Assembly: GCA_036498205.1 (NCBI GenBank)
Contig: DASXIC010000039.1
Coordinates: 1 to 64,000 of the forward strand
Source of the DNA: AV69 sp036498205
Lineage (GTDB): Bacteria; Verrucomicrobiota; Verrucomicrobiia; Chthoniobacterales; UBA10450
Reading direction: 5' to 3'
DNA: 64,000 bases
The notes under the pieces were generated by a model. That model worked only from the letters and a program-made list of their open reading frames with translations, did not search any database and was not told where the DNA came from. Below, piece after piece: positions 37,655 to 45,735 of this stretch. The translations under genes and the position numbers were made by a program. Position 1 is the first letter of the stretch, and each line of letters starts with the position of its first letter.

Positions 37655-38779
37655 TCAGGGAAAGAGACTCAATTGCTCCCGCAGCGGCCGAAAATATTCA
37701 CTTGAAAGCTCGGGGCGCGGACCAATCCCATACTTTCGGCAACTTACCTGAAACAAGTTGGCGATTTGTTCGGCAAAAATTCCTTCACCCTTGATTCGCG
37801 ACGCCCACCGAGGATCGTTTAGTTTCGTTCCGCCACGAATCGTCCGAATTCGGGAAAGCACCTTTTCTTTCTTTTCGGGAAAGTGTTCGCCCAGCCAGCG
37901 CTCGAAAAGCGGTGCGACAGCAAACGGCAGTCTGAGAATGGTGTAGCCGGCGAACTGCGCACCGGCTTTCGCACAAGCCTGTAGGATCGCAGGCATTTCG
38001 TGATCGGTCAGGCCCGGGATGATCGGCGCAACCATTACTCCGACCGGAACGCCCGCTTCGCGTAATTTTGTGACCGCTTCGAGACGAGCTTCGGGCGGCG
38101 AAGTTCGCGGCTCCAGGACCCGCTGCAAACGTTCATCAAGGGAGGTGATCGAAACGTTGACTGCTGAGGCCGAAAACTGCGCAAGTTCGCTCAACACATC
38201 GATGTCACGTGTCACCAGTCGGTTCTTGGTGATTATTCCCACTGGGTTGCGAAATCGTGCCAGCACTTGCAAACAGCCCCGAGTAATTTCGAGGCGGCGT
38301 TCGACCGGCTGATAAGGATCGGTTACGCCGCTGACTGCGATCACCTGTGGTTTCCATTTCCGCGAAGAAAGCTCGGCTTCCAGCAATTTCGGTGCGTCGG
38401 TTTTCACCATTATGCGCGACTCGAAATCGATTCCGGCGGAAAACCCCAAATATTCGTGAGTAGGACGCGCGTAACAGTAAACACAGCCGTGTTCGCATCC
38501 GCGATACGGATTGACGCTGGTCTCGAATCCGACATCCGGGCTGTTGTTGCGTGCAATGATTGATTGCGAGGAATCTCGGAAGAACAGGGTCTTAATTGGT
38601 CGTGAGTCTTCGTCTACCTCGTCCGATAGTTCCTCTTCGATGTGTAATGTCTCGAATCGGTTGGCGGGATTGATTGATGCGCCTCGGGCGTGAAACGCAC
38701 GTGGATGCAGCGTCCGAGCTGCCTCCGGTGTTTCACTGACATGTTTCCACAGGGCCGTTGAATCGACGGATCGCTTCAT
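37655..38779 (-). CDS. Radical SAM protein, PA0069/SplB-like family
   Basis: 374 residues. The cluster motif is CEHGCVYC (Cys95, Cys99, Cys102, CX3CX2C) within NPYRGCEHGCVYCYARPTHE. Downstream come GVTDPYQPVERRLEITRGCL, GIITKNRLVTRD and SITSLDERLQRVLEPRTSPP, all typical of the widespread PA0069 family related to spore photoproduct lyase. Photoproduct repair itself is not established for this family. It is convergent with the aldehyde dehydrogenase and divergent from the tRNA-Ser. Confidence 0.88.
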   Translation of the reverse strand: MKRSVDSTALWKHVSETPEAARTLHPRAFHARGASINPANRFETLHIEEELSDEVDEDSRPIKTLFFRDSSQSIIARNNSPDVGFETSVNPYRGCEHGCVYCYARPTHEYLGFSAGIDFESRIMVKTDAPKLLEAELSSRKWKPQVIAVSGVTDPYQPVERRLEITRGCLQVLARFRNPVGIITKNRLVTRDIDVLSELAQFSASAVNVSITSLDERLQRVLEPRTSPPEARLEAVTKLREAGVPVGVMVAPIIPGLTDHEMPAILQACAKAGAQFAGYTILRLPFAVAPLFERWLGEHFPEKKEKVLSRIRTIRGGTKLNDPRWASRIKGEGIFAEQIANLFQVSCRKYGIGPRPELSSEYFRPLREQLSLFP

Positions 38780-38878
38780 CGCGATATGTTCATGTGAACG
38801 TGTTACGATGTCCAGTTAAAACTCGAGCCGCGCTGTTGCCTCCGTTATCGCAGCGCGACAATATGGAACTCGGTCAAG

Positions 38879-38966
38879 GGAGGGGTGGTCGAGTGGTTGA
38901 TGGCTCCGGTCTTGAAAACCGGCAGAGCGCAAGCTCTCGTGGGTTCGAATCCCACCCCCTCCGCCA
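38879..38966 (+). tRNA. tRNA-Ser (UGA)
   Basis: The acceptor stem GGAGGGG pairs with CCCCTCC, then discriminator G and an encoded CCA (38964-38966). The anticodon loop CTTGAAA between CCGGT and ACCGG-type arms gives TGA, which reads serine UCA. A long variable arm (AGAGCGCAAGCTCT) is as expected for class II tRNAs. T-arm GTGGGTTCGAATCCCAC. The 3' end is duplicated downstream. Confidence 0.96.
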
Positions 38967-38971
38967 GGATT
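38948..38971 (+). repeat. Direct repeat at tRNA-Ser 3' end, copy 1 (att-like)
   Basis: The 24-base direct repeat starts AATCCCACC and ends GCCAGGATT. It covers the T-arm side, acceptor end and CCA of tRNA-Ser plus five bases after it. An identical copy lies at 39114-39137, with 142 bases between. This is the layout left by an integrase using a tRNA 3' end. Confidence 0.8.
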
Positions 38972-39113
38972 TCAAGATCGGCTTACGATTTTGTGTAGCA
39001 GATCTCAACGCGGAGAGTCGCGGGAGATTCGAACACCGTTCGACCGGCGGGGCGCGTTACGCGCAGGATTCAAAACGAAGTTCTAACTCCGGAGCCGAAG
39101 CGCAGCTTTGGAT

Positions 39114-39137
39114 AATCCCACCCCCTCCGCCAGGATT
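39114..39137 (+). repeat. Direct repeat of tRNA-Ser 3' end, copy 2 (att-like)
   Basis: Exact second copy of the 24-base repeat. The 142 bases between the copies hold no reading frame with a family resemblance and no second complete tRNA. No integrase gene remains. Confidence 0.8.
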
Positions 39138-39178
39138 CAATGCGGAGCGCGGGTTTCGGAGTTCCTGCTTTCCTGATT

Positions 39179-39844
39179 CTACGATTTCCCGGTCTCCTGG
39201 ATTCCACATGCACTGAGATCAATTCGGGATCGAGGACTCCGGATTCGCAGCCAATCAGCGACCAAGAGGGCGGCAATTATGCCGACAGCGAATCCGCCGA
39301 CTACGTCGGATAAGTAATGAGCAGCGACGATCATTCGCGATGCGGCAATCAATAGCGGAACGACCAGAAGCGGTATCCCGATCCTCCAGCCAGTCGCGAT
39401 CAGCAAAGTCACAAAGAAGGCAGTAGATGCGGCAGTGTGACCCGAGGGAAACGCGTTAAACTTCGAATGCAAGCTCGGGCCATTCCAGGTTTGCTCGATG
39501 CGAGTTGATGGCCGCGGACGTCCAATCGCGATCTTGCCAACTCGCGCGACAATTCCCGCCAGGGCACAGGCAATCAGCATCGCCAAAAAGATCCGCGTCC
39601 AACTTTTGCTCCCCGACAACCATGCCACTGCGATCATGACCGACCCGGCCAGAACATGCCCGGGCCAATCCCCTACTCTGCTCACAGCGTACATAAAGCG
39701 TCGCAACGCACGCGATGAATGGCCATTGATCCACGTGGCGACGCTTTTGTCTACAAGCAGCGCAAGTCCGATCGCCACGATTAAGAGGCCGATCAGAATG
39801 ATCCATCCGACCCAGCGAGACGCGTTTTCCGTTTCCGTTTTCAC
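39179..39844 (-). CDS. PAP2 superfamily phosphatase
   Basis: 221 residues from a GTG at 39842-39844 (then KTETENASRWVGW); the longer frame to 39991 overlaps the divergent transferase gene. Five or six membrane helices surround the three acid-phosphatase motifs: KIAIGRPRPS, FPSGHTAAS (the catalytic His in PSGH) and SRMIVAAHYLSDV (His and Asp). Such enzymes remove phosphate from undecaprenyl-PP, PA or other lipid phosphates at the outer face of the inner membrane. It sits beside an ArnT-like transferase, which releases undecaprenyl-phosphate, so a role in recycling the carrier is possible. Confidence 0.85.
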   Translation of the reverse strand: MKTETENASRWVGWIILIGLLIVAIGLALLVDKSVATWINGHSSRALRRFMYAVSRVGDWPGHVLAGSVMIAVAWLSGSKSWTRIFLAMLIACALAGIVARVGKIAIGRPRPSTRIEQTWNGPSLHSKFNAFPSGHTAASTAFFVTLLIATGWRIGIPLLVVPLLIAASRMIVAAHYLSDVVGGFAVGIIAALLVADWLRIRSPRSRIDLSACGIQETGKS

Positions 39845-39885
39845 TTCAACGGCTGCTAGCTTCCGGTTCAATCGACTGACCGGCA

Positions 39886-41295
39886 ATGCGCAATTCCATT
39901 CTGCTTTTTCTTGGCTGCCTCCTGTTTCATCTCGCGGGCACCTGGAGTTTGCCGCTAATCGATCGTGACGAACCGCGTTTTGCCGAAGCATCGCGCGAGA
40001 TGCGAGAGCGCTGCGAGTACGTCATCCCTTATTTTAATAACCAATATCGGTTTGATAAGCCTCCCCTGACCTACTGGTGCGAGATCGCCAGTTTTCGCCT
40101 GTTTGGCGAGAATGATTTTGCGGCGCGATTTCCGACGGCGATCGCCGCAGCCCTCGTGAGCACTGTCCTATTCGGATGGGGGACGCGCCTTCGTGGAAAG
40201 CAGACTGGCTGGTGGGCGGCAATCGTTTTTGCCCTGGCGTTGCAAACCTTCCTGCACGGTAAAGCTGCGGTTGCAGATATGTGGCTGGTGTTATTTTTCA
40301 CACTCGCTCATTGGTCTGCGTGGGAATTGCTCAACGCCAATTCCTATCGCCCAAAATGGTGGTGGATCTTTTACCTTTCACTCGCTCTCGGTTTTCTCGC
40401 CAAAGGTCCGGTCGGATGGATTCCACTATTAAGCGTGGTTCTCGCGAAATGGTTTTATAAAGAAACAGATTTCAACGCCCTGTTCCGGTTTTTTGTCGGG
40501 ATTCCGCTGACGCTGGCAATTGTGGGCGCCTGGGGCGTGCCGGCCCTGATGCGAACCAATGGGGAATTCTTTCGGGTCGGGATCGTGCATCACGTCATCG
40601 GCCGCTCTCTCGCGCCAATGGAGGGTCACGGCGCATCGTCTTTAGCAATGTATTTTGCGCTCCTCCCATTTTATTTCCTGACTTTCTTGGTCAGCTTTTT
40701 TCCCTGGTCGACCCGGCTCCTCGCTCTCTGGAATGATTTGCGGACGAACCGGGACGCGACCGATAAATTTCTCTTAAGCGGCACGCTGCTCATTTTTGCC
40801 ATCTTCACCCTCGTGAAGACCAAGTTGCCCCATTACACCTTGCCCGCATTTCCGCTCATTGCGCTGCTGCTCGCCCGTCGATTCGAGGCTGTGCGGCTTT
40901 CTCGTTCGGCAGTGGTATGGAGCGCCGGCATTTATCTAGTTATCGCGTTGTTTGCCACTCCCTTGCTGGCGCAATTTTTTCCTAGCCGTAGACTCGTTCG
41001 CGAAAGCCGGTTGGATCTTAAGCCGGAGATGGAGTTTGGCGCCATCGATTACACTGAGCCAAGCCTGGTTTGGTACTTTCGCGATCAGGTTCGCGGATTT
41101 ATGACGACACTGAAACGCAAAGACGCTGTTCGCTACATGACGGAACCGGGGCCGCGTTTCACCGTTTTGCCGACAAAACTGGTCAGCGAAATTTTTCCCA
41201 ATCCAGATCCGAACTGGCGGATTTATCGTGCGAGAGGATTCAATATCCCCAAGGGCCAACGTGTCGACCTCACAATGTTGCTCAAACCGGAGTGA
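39886..41295 (+). CDS. ArnT/PMT-like GT-C glycosyltransferase
   Basis: 469 residues with about 10-11 membrane helices. The first periplasmic loop holds the acidic motif LIDRDEPRFAEASREMRERC, and RFDKPPLTYWCEIASFRLFG follows, both signatures of the GT39/ArnT family of undecaprenyl-phosphate sugar transferases. ArnT moves aminoarabinose to lipid A; other members move hexoses or mannose to lipid or protein. The short C-terminal soluble part and the PAP2 neighbour fit a surface-modification function. Donor sugar cannot be read from the sequence. Confidence 0.85.
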   Translation: MRNSILLFLGCLLFHLAGTWSLPLIDRDEPRFAEASREMRERCEYVIPYFNNQYRFDKPPLTYWCEIASFRLFGENDFAARFPTAIAAALVSTVLFGWGTRLRGKQTGWWAAIVFALALQTFLHGKAAVADMWLVLFFTLAHWSAWELLNANSYRPKWWWIFYLSLALGFLAKGPVGWIPLLSVVLAKWFYKETDFNALFRFFVGIPLTLAIVGAWGVPALMRTNGEFFRVGIVHHVIGRSLAPMEGHGASSLAMYFALLPFYFLTFLVSFFPWSTRLLALWNDLRTNRDATDKFLLSGTLLIFAIFTLVKTKLPHYTLPAFPLIALLLARRFEAVRLSRSAVVWSAGIYLVIALFATPLLAQFFPSRRLVRESRLDLKPEMEFGAIDYTEPSLVWYFRDQVRGFMTTLKRKDAVRYMTEPGPRFTVLPTKLVSEIFPNPDPNWRIYRARGFNIPKGQRVDLTMLLKPE

Positions 41296-41337
41296 GCGCG
41301 TTTGCCATTTTCCTTTGATCGCTTACCGATTGGCGAC

Positions 41338-41952
41338 GTGATCACTTTTCTTCACGGCCGGCTTGCTCACGCCCTGCCGACCCAGGCGACGATAGACGTG
41401 AACGGCATCGGCTATGAGCTTTTCATTCCGCTCTCGAGCTACGACAAACTGCCCGCCGTTGGCCAGGCCCTGGAAATCCTGACCCACTTGCACGTGCGCG
41501 AAGACGCACAGGTTCTTTACGGGTTTATGACAGCGCCGGAACGCGATTTGTTTCGTCTGCTCGTGAACCATGTCAGCGGCATAGGACCGAAGCTGGCGCT
41601 AGCAGTCTTGAGCGGGATGAGCGTCAGCAATTTCAAAGCGTCGGTCGTTAACAACGACGTCGCTTCACTTTCAAAAATTAGCGGAGTAGGCAAAAAGACT
41701 GCGGAGCGAATCGTGCTCGAATTGAAGGATAAACTTGGCGTCGCGGCGGCTTGGGAAGCGGCCAGCGCCGCACAAGCCCCAACGCCGGAGCAAGAACACG
41801 CAAATGAAGCGGTGTTGGCGCTAATCTCGCTGGGCTACAAGCAACTCGATGCACATAGAACCGTCCGTGACATCCAGGATCGAGAGGGAGCGGGCAAATC
41901 GGCGGAGGAGCTGGTTAAACTCGCCTTAAAACGGCTGGCGTCAGGACGGTGA
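41338..41952 (+). CDS. ruvA: Holliday junction branch migration protein RuvA
   Basis: 204 residues from a GTG at 41338 (VITFLHGRLAHAL); upstream TTG would add 12 residues not seen in the family. The OB domain (ATIDVNGIGYELFIPLSSYD) is followed by two helix-hairpin-helix motifs (VSGIGPKLALAVLSGM and ISGVGKKTAERIVLEL) and the C-terminal UBA-like RuvB-binding domain (NEAVLALISLGYKQLDAHRT). RuvA clamps Holliday junctions for RuvB. Neither ruvB nor ruvC is adjacent in this window. Confidence 0.96.
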   Translation: MITFLHGRLAHALPTQATIDVNGIGYELFIPLSSYDKLPAVGQALEILTHLHVREDAQVLYGFMTAPERDLFRLLVNHVSGIGPKLALAVLSGMSVSNFKASVVNNDVASLSKISGVGKKTAERIVLELKDKLGVAAAWEAASAAQAPTPEQEHANEAVLALISLGYKQLDAHRTVRDIQDREGAGKSAEELVKLALKRLASGR

Positions 41953-41984
41953 AATCCAGAAGTGAATTCGAATTGGCTAAAGAA

Positions 41985-42010
41985 CGCCTCGACTGAGCGA
42001 CGCGACTACA
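41985..42010 (-). repeat. Dispersed hairpin repeat, family 1, copy 2
   Basis: Minus-strand sequence begins TGTAGTCGCGTCG, then loop CTCAGT and CGAGGCG. It is nearly identical to the copy at 44306-44331, with a single change in the left arm that weakens the stem. Confidence 0.65.
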
Positions 42011-42170
42011 GTCATAGCCAGGGCGCTCGGTCGATGCTGTGAACGAAGAATTAGTGGCGATTTCTCACCGAACTTTTCCAGATTTGGGCGGACTTCCCAG
42101 CCCCCGCCCGTCCTCTCGCCCGGCCCCCCGCCGAGGGTGAATCCTTGCGGAGCCCACTGATGGAACAAAA

Positions 42171-42188
42171 TGCGGTGAGGACACCGCA
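42171..42188 (+). repeat. REP-like hairpin, family 2, copy 3
   Basis: TGCGGTG-AGGA-CACCGCA is a seven-base-pair stem with AGGA tetraloop, followed by CTCTGCA. Compared with the copies near 8901 and 9036 the loop is kept and the stem differs by paired changes. Confidence 0.6.
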
Positions 42189-42291
42189 CTCTGCAAGCGC
42201 CTGAAAACCCCCTTGAGCTTTGCGACGCTCGCCCTGCGCCTGCGATGATAGGTTGTCATTGCGCGTCAGACGTTCAACCTTTCCGCCAGCA

Positions 42292-43605
42292 ATGCCCGCC
42301 ATAACGGAAAACAGTCTCGACTCAATTCGAAGCGCAATTCCCGTCGAAGGACTGTTTGCCGACAAAGATTGGCTCGTGGCGACGGAGGCTTTTCCCATTT
42401 CGAAGAAGTGCTCGCGCGAACTGGAACAGCTTGGTCATCGCTTATCCATTTTTCAACGTGCCTGCAATCAGCTTTACCAGCTGAGCGCACGTGGCAAACA
42501 ACCGCCATGGATTGCCAGATATCTGGATGCAGGCAAACCGCCGGCGCTCGTCGAATATGCGCGGCGGAAGCAGTTTCGCGAATTGCTGCCGAGTGTGATT
42601 CGACCCGATCTGATCCTGACGGACACCGGTTACATCATTGCAGAAATCGACTCGGTTCCAGGCGGAATAGGTCTGACTGCATGGCTCAATCGCACCTATT
42701 CGAGCTTAGGCGAAGAAGTGATCGGCGGCGAACGCGGGATGTTCGAGGGCTTTCGCACCGTGCTGCCGAACGGAGGCGATATCGTGGTGTCCGAAGAATC
42801 GGCGACCTATCGGCCGGAAATGAGTTGGCTGGCGCGCGAGATGAACATGCTGTTTCCGGAACGGACCTGGAGCGCGCTGACCGCAGAAAACTATCATCCA
42901 CGAGAAGGGCGGGACGTTTACCGCTTTTTCGAATTATTTGATCTGCCAAATATTCCACAGATCGATTTGCTGTTGCAGGCCGCCGCGGATGGGCGAGTGA
43001 GCGTGACACCACCGATCAAACCATTTCTTGAGGAGAAAATGTGGTTCGCTCTTTTCTGGTTGCAGCCGCTGCGTGAGTTTTGGCGGCGTGAGCTGGGCGA
43101 TAAATATTTCGTGAAGCTGCAGGAGGTCATTCCTTACACCTGGCTGCTCGATCCGACGCCCTTGCCCCAGCATGCCGTCATACCACGGTTGGAGATTCAC
43201 GACTGGCGTGAAGCAGAGCGATTCAGTCAGAAACAGCGCGACGTCCTGCTGAAGGTGAGTGGATTTTCGCCGTTGGGATGGGGTAGCCGCGGGGTCGCTC
43301 TGGGCGCGGATTTACCACACACGGAATGGGCGAAACGGATCGAACAAGCATTGGCTGGTTTTGACACGCAACCCACCATTGTGCAGCAATTCCACAAAGG
43401 CCGCCTGGTCGAGCATCGTTATTTCGATCAGGAGAGCGGTGAGCCGCGCGCGATGAAGGGGCGTTTGCGTTTGTGTCCCTACTATTTTGTGGAAGAGGAC
43501 CGCGTGCGAATGCGCGGTGCCTTGGCGACCATTGTGCCGGCGGACAAGAAACTTATCCATGGCATGCGCGACGGAATTCTCGCCCCCACCAAAGTGGTCG
43601 ATTAA
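42292..43605 (+). CDS. Possible circularly permuted ATP-grasp-like protein
   Basis: 437 residues from the ATG at 42292. Not a family I can name. RPDLILTDTGYIIAEIDSVP followed by GGIGLTAWLN near residue 105 looks like the preATP-grasp segment of glutathionylspermidine-synthase-like proteins. The C-terminal part (PLGWGSRGVALGADLP, TIVQQFHKGRLVEHRYF, KGRLRLCPYYFVEEDRVRM, RGALATIVPADKK) follows the order of an ATP-grasp core with Gly-rich loop and a late Arg/Asn-type metal region. It would join a carboxylate to an amine using ATP. It overlaps thpR convergently by four bases. Confidence 0.5.
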   Translation: MPAITENSLDSIRSAIPVEGLFADKDWLVATEAFPISKKCSRELEQLGHRLSIFQRACNQLYQLSARGKQPPWIARYLDAGKPPALVEYARRKQFRELLPSVIRPDLILTDTGYIIAEIDSVPGGIGLTAWLNRTYSSLGEEVIGGERGMFEGFRTVLPNGGDIVVSEESATYRPEMSWLAREMNMLFPERTWSALTAENYHPREGRDVYRFFELFDLPNIPQIDLLLQAAADGRVSVTPPIKPFLEEKMWFALFWLQPLREFWRRELGDKYFVKLQEVIPYTWLLDPTPLPQHAVIPRLEIHDWREAERFSQKQRDVLLKVSGFSPLGWGSRGVALGADLPHTEWAKRIEQALAGFDTQPTIVQQFHKGRLVEHRYFDQESGEPRAMKGRLRLCPYYFVEEDRVRMRGALATIVPADKKLIHGMRDGILAPTKVVD

Positions 43606-44159
43606 TTCGGCGGCGGCGCGGCGACAGTCAAAATGCGGCGGTGTATCGACCCGGCCGATGTCAGGCGGCTTTCGTAAAGGTGAAAGGCATCTACCCGAAA
43701 AACTCCGGCCTCGAATCCAGTATTTCTTTTCAACAACGAGCGCATCAGTTCCGCGGACACTCCGCGGGCCCGCGCGATCGTGAAATGTGGCGTCCACGCC
43801 CGTTCTTCGATCGGTAATTTGCAAGCGAGCGCCGCTTCATTCACCCGCTTGTGCAATTGAAACAAATGCGGATGCGCTTTTCCGACGCCAATCCAAAGAA
43901 TGTGCGGCATACCCTTCCTTGAGAAAATTCCAAGTCCGGTGACGGGCAGAAAAAAGGCACGGAACGAAATCAGCGCCAATTTTTCTTTGAACGCTGCCGT
44001 TGTTTCAGGATCGACATTTTCAAAGAATGCAAGGGTAAGATGAACTTGCTCCGGCGCCGTGAAGATAAGACCGCGATAATGCGGGTCGAGACCAACAAGC
44101 CGTTCGGCCATGTCGTCTGGTAGATCGATGGCGATGAACAGACGCTGACCGCTCATCAC
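43602..44159 (-). CDS. thpR: RNA 2',3'-cyclic phosphodiesterase (LigT/ThpR)
   Basis: 185 residues with the two HxTx motifs of 2H phosphoesterases: HLTLAFFENV near residue 40 and HFTIARAR near 125, and the leading RLFIAIDLPDDMAERL. ThpR opens 2',3'-cyclic phosphates on RNA ends and can seal some RNA ends in vitro. It is one of two 2H proteins in this window (see 57918-58451). The stop overlaps the end of the convergent ATP-grasp-like gene. Confidence 0.92.
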   Translation of the reverse strand: MMSGQRLFIAIDLPDDMAERLVGLDPHYRGLIFTAPEQVHLTLAFFENVDPETTAAFKEKLALISFRAFFLPVTGLGIFSRKGMPHILWIGVGKAHPHLFQLHKRVNEAALACKLPIEERAWTPHFTIARARGVSAELMRSLLKRNTGFEAGVFRVDAFHLYESRLTSAGSIHRRILTVAAPPPN

Positions 44160-44305
44160 AGAGCATGCGGCTGTCCTTCATTGTTCCGCGCCGCAGCCTG
44201 CTCCAAATAACAAGTCGGTCTCATGACGAAAAGATATCGCTGAATATTCGATTCGAAAGCAGTCGCCGCTGCGCTATGCCGTGAAAGTGATGGCGGTAGT
44301 AACGG

Positions 44306-44331
44306 CGCCTCGACTGAGCGAGGCGACTACA
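44306..44331 (-). repeat. Dispersed hairpin repeat, family 1, copy 3
   Basis: Minus strand TGTAGTCGCCTCG-CTCAGT-CGAGGCG, with a perfect seven-base-pair stem (CGCCTCG/CGAGGCG). It lies 16 bases after the smpB stop, in the gap between smpB and thpR, so it may double as the end of the smpB transcript. Confidence 0.7.
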
Positions 44332-44347
44332 CGCGGAGTTACCGCGA

Positions 44348-44809
44348 TCAACCGTGCCGACGATTAAAACGGGCCACTTCACGAGCAGTCTCACGGTCGC
44401 TGGCCCGTTTTTTTAAATCGGACCGCTTATCGCGCGCGAGCTTTCCCTGTGCCACTCCGAGCTCAGCTTTCAGGCGCCCATTCTTCCAGTGCAGATTAAG
44501 CACCACCAGTGCGCGGCCGCTCACGGCCGTAAGACCATAAAGCTTGTCGATTTCGTGACGATGAAGCAAAAGTTTGCGGACCCGTTTCGCGGCCGGGATT
44601 TCATGGCTGGCCCGCTCGTAAGGCTGAATGTCGGCGTTGTAGAGAAATGCCTCGCCGTTCTCGATTCGGGCAAATGCATCATTGATGTTCGCTTTGCCTG
44701 CCCGGATCGACTTTACCTCGCTTCCCTTCAACGCAATGCCGGCCTCGATGCGTTCGAGAATGTGAAAATCCCGCAATGCTTTGCGGTTGAGGATTGTTTC
44801 GGCCGGCAT
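44348..44809 (-). CDS. smpB: SsrA-binding protein SmpB
   Basis: 153 residues. Family landmarks: LNRKALRDFHILERIEAGIA, LKGSEVKSIRAGKANINDAF, AFLYNADIQPYERAS and the basic C-terminus KLARDKRSDLKKRASDRETA. SmpB carries tmRNA to stalled ribosomes. The ssrA gene itself is not next to it. It lies 25 bases after the rpoZ stop, on the same strand. Confidence 0.97.
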   Translation of the reverse strand: MPAETILNRKALRDFHILERIEAGIALKGSEVKSIRAGKANINDAFARIENGEAFLYNADIQPYERASHEIPAAKRVRKLLLHRHEIDKLYGLTAVSGRALVVLNLHWKNGRLKAELGVAQGKLARDKRSDLKKRASDRETAREVARFNRRHG

Positions 44810-44833
44810 GGACCCGCGCCGCCGCGCCCGTAA

Positions 44834-45049
44834 CTAAGCGCCGTCAGTCGATGCGCTCTGCTCTTCGAAAGCGAGTTTGCCGGCGATTATTTCCTTGAGC
44901 GCGATATCCGTGAGCGAGGCACGCGGGCCCACCTCGACCATCGGCCGATGACCGAGCCCAAGCTGGCGGACACGTTTGGACACGACGTTGATAAGCAATT
45001 GCGGATTGGGGATGACCTGGGCGGCTTCCTGTAAAAGTTGAGTGGTCAT
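44834..45049 (-). CDS. rpoZ: RNA polymerase omega subunit
   Basis: 71 residues from the ATG at 45047-45049. VIPNPQLLINVVSKRVRQLG and GPRASLTDIALKEIIAGKLA match the omega core (usual motifs NRFELVLVAAKRAKQL and K..VVALREI). A longer frame extending to 45529 has no family resemblance upstream. Omega helps assemble beta' into RNA polymerase. The usual neighbour gmk is not adjacent; smpB follows downstream. Confidence 0.88.
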   Translation of the reverse strand: MTTQLLQEAAQVIPNPQLLINVVSKRVRQLGLGHRPMVEVGPRASLTDIALKEIIAGKLAFEEQSASTDGA

Positions 45050-45508
45050 AATGCGCAATGAGTGGACGGCGCGCGTGGGCTCCGCCGGGAATTGAAGAAT
45101 CGCCGGCGAGTTGGTCGAAAGTGGAAGAGTAGAAAAACGTGAGCCCAACATCGCGACGAAAAAAGGAACGGTGAATGTGGGAAGCAGACGCCCGCTTGTC
45201 AACCGATTTCTCGCATCGACCAATTGCAACAGGACTTGAATGGATCGGTGTTTTCGAGCCTTCTGCCCCCGCATATTATCCAGATCGCGCACGCCAGCAG
45301 ACAGGCCGGGCATAGCGCCGGCTTCAGCGCATCTAGTGAAAAAACCGACGGGTGTCGCCATCCCCCTGTTGGCTGCCATCAATCGCCTTCCGTTCCTCGA
45401 TGCCGAGTATGGCGTCAGCGCCGGAGCCTGGCGAGTTGCTCGCGCGGCACGCAAAATCGGGCAAAACGAAACACGATTGTTGTCGGCGGATGGGAACCAA
45501 TTATTTCC
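45050..45508. other. Intergenic region without a recognised gene
   Basis: Open frames exist on both strands here, but none shows a recognisable domain or consistent coding signal. The region must hold the rpoZ promoter on the minus strand and possibly one for the small gene that follows. Confidence 0.45.
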
Positions 45509-45703
45509 GTGCTCTATTCCGAAAGCCACAATCGCTACGTCTATTTACTCTCGCCAGACGATGCGCGGCAACTCGTTGCCGCCGGAGAACCGCTTGCTTA
45601 TGGGAGCGACGTTATTCGCGGGTTTAATTACCGCGTTTACGGAATCGATCTTGCCGCGGTCGGCGCCCGCAATGTGCGGGAGACCCTGATCGGCAAACCA
45701 TAG
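45509..45703 (+). CDS. Small hypothetical protein
   Basis: 64 residues if the GTG at 45509 is used (then LYSESHNRYVYLLSPDDARQ). The composition is protein-like, with QLVAAGEPLAYGSDVIRGFN and YRVYGIDLAAVGARNVRETL forming plausible strand-helix elements. The frame is open further upstream to 45224, but that part looks random. No family is recognised and the start is uncertain; it may be a fragment of an older gene. Confidence 0.4.
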   Translation: MLYSESHNRYVYLLSPDDARQLVAAGEPLAYGSDVIRGFNYRVYGIDLAAVGARNVRETLIGKP

Positions 45704-45735
45704 GGCCGCCGCGCGGTTAACGCTCAGCCTCCGCC

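Larger units (their letters stand above)
41953..42291. other. Intergenic region with two repeats
   Basis: The 339 bases between ruvA and the next gene hold no convincing reading frame. They contain a family 1 hairpin repeat at 41985-42010 and a family 2 hairpin at 42171-42188. The start of the following protein could be earlier in frame but lacks support. Confidence 0.6.

Noticed and set aside
38948..39137. CRISPR-like array at the tRNA-Ser 3' end
   Set aside because: Only two copies exist, one is part of a tRNA, and no cas gene is present; an att-type duplication explains it.
45050..45529. Longer form of the rpoZ frame
   Set aside because: Omega proteins are about 70-90 residues and the extra 160 residues show no domain.
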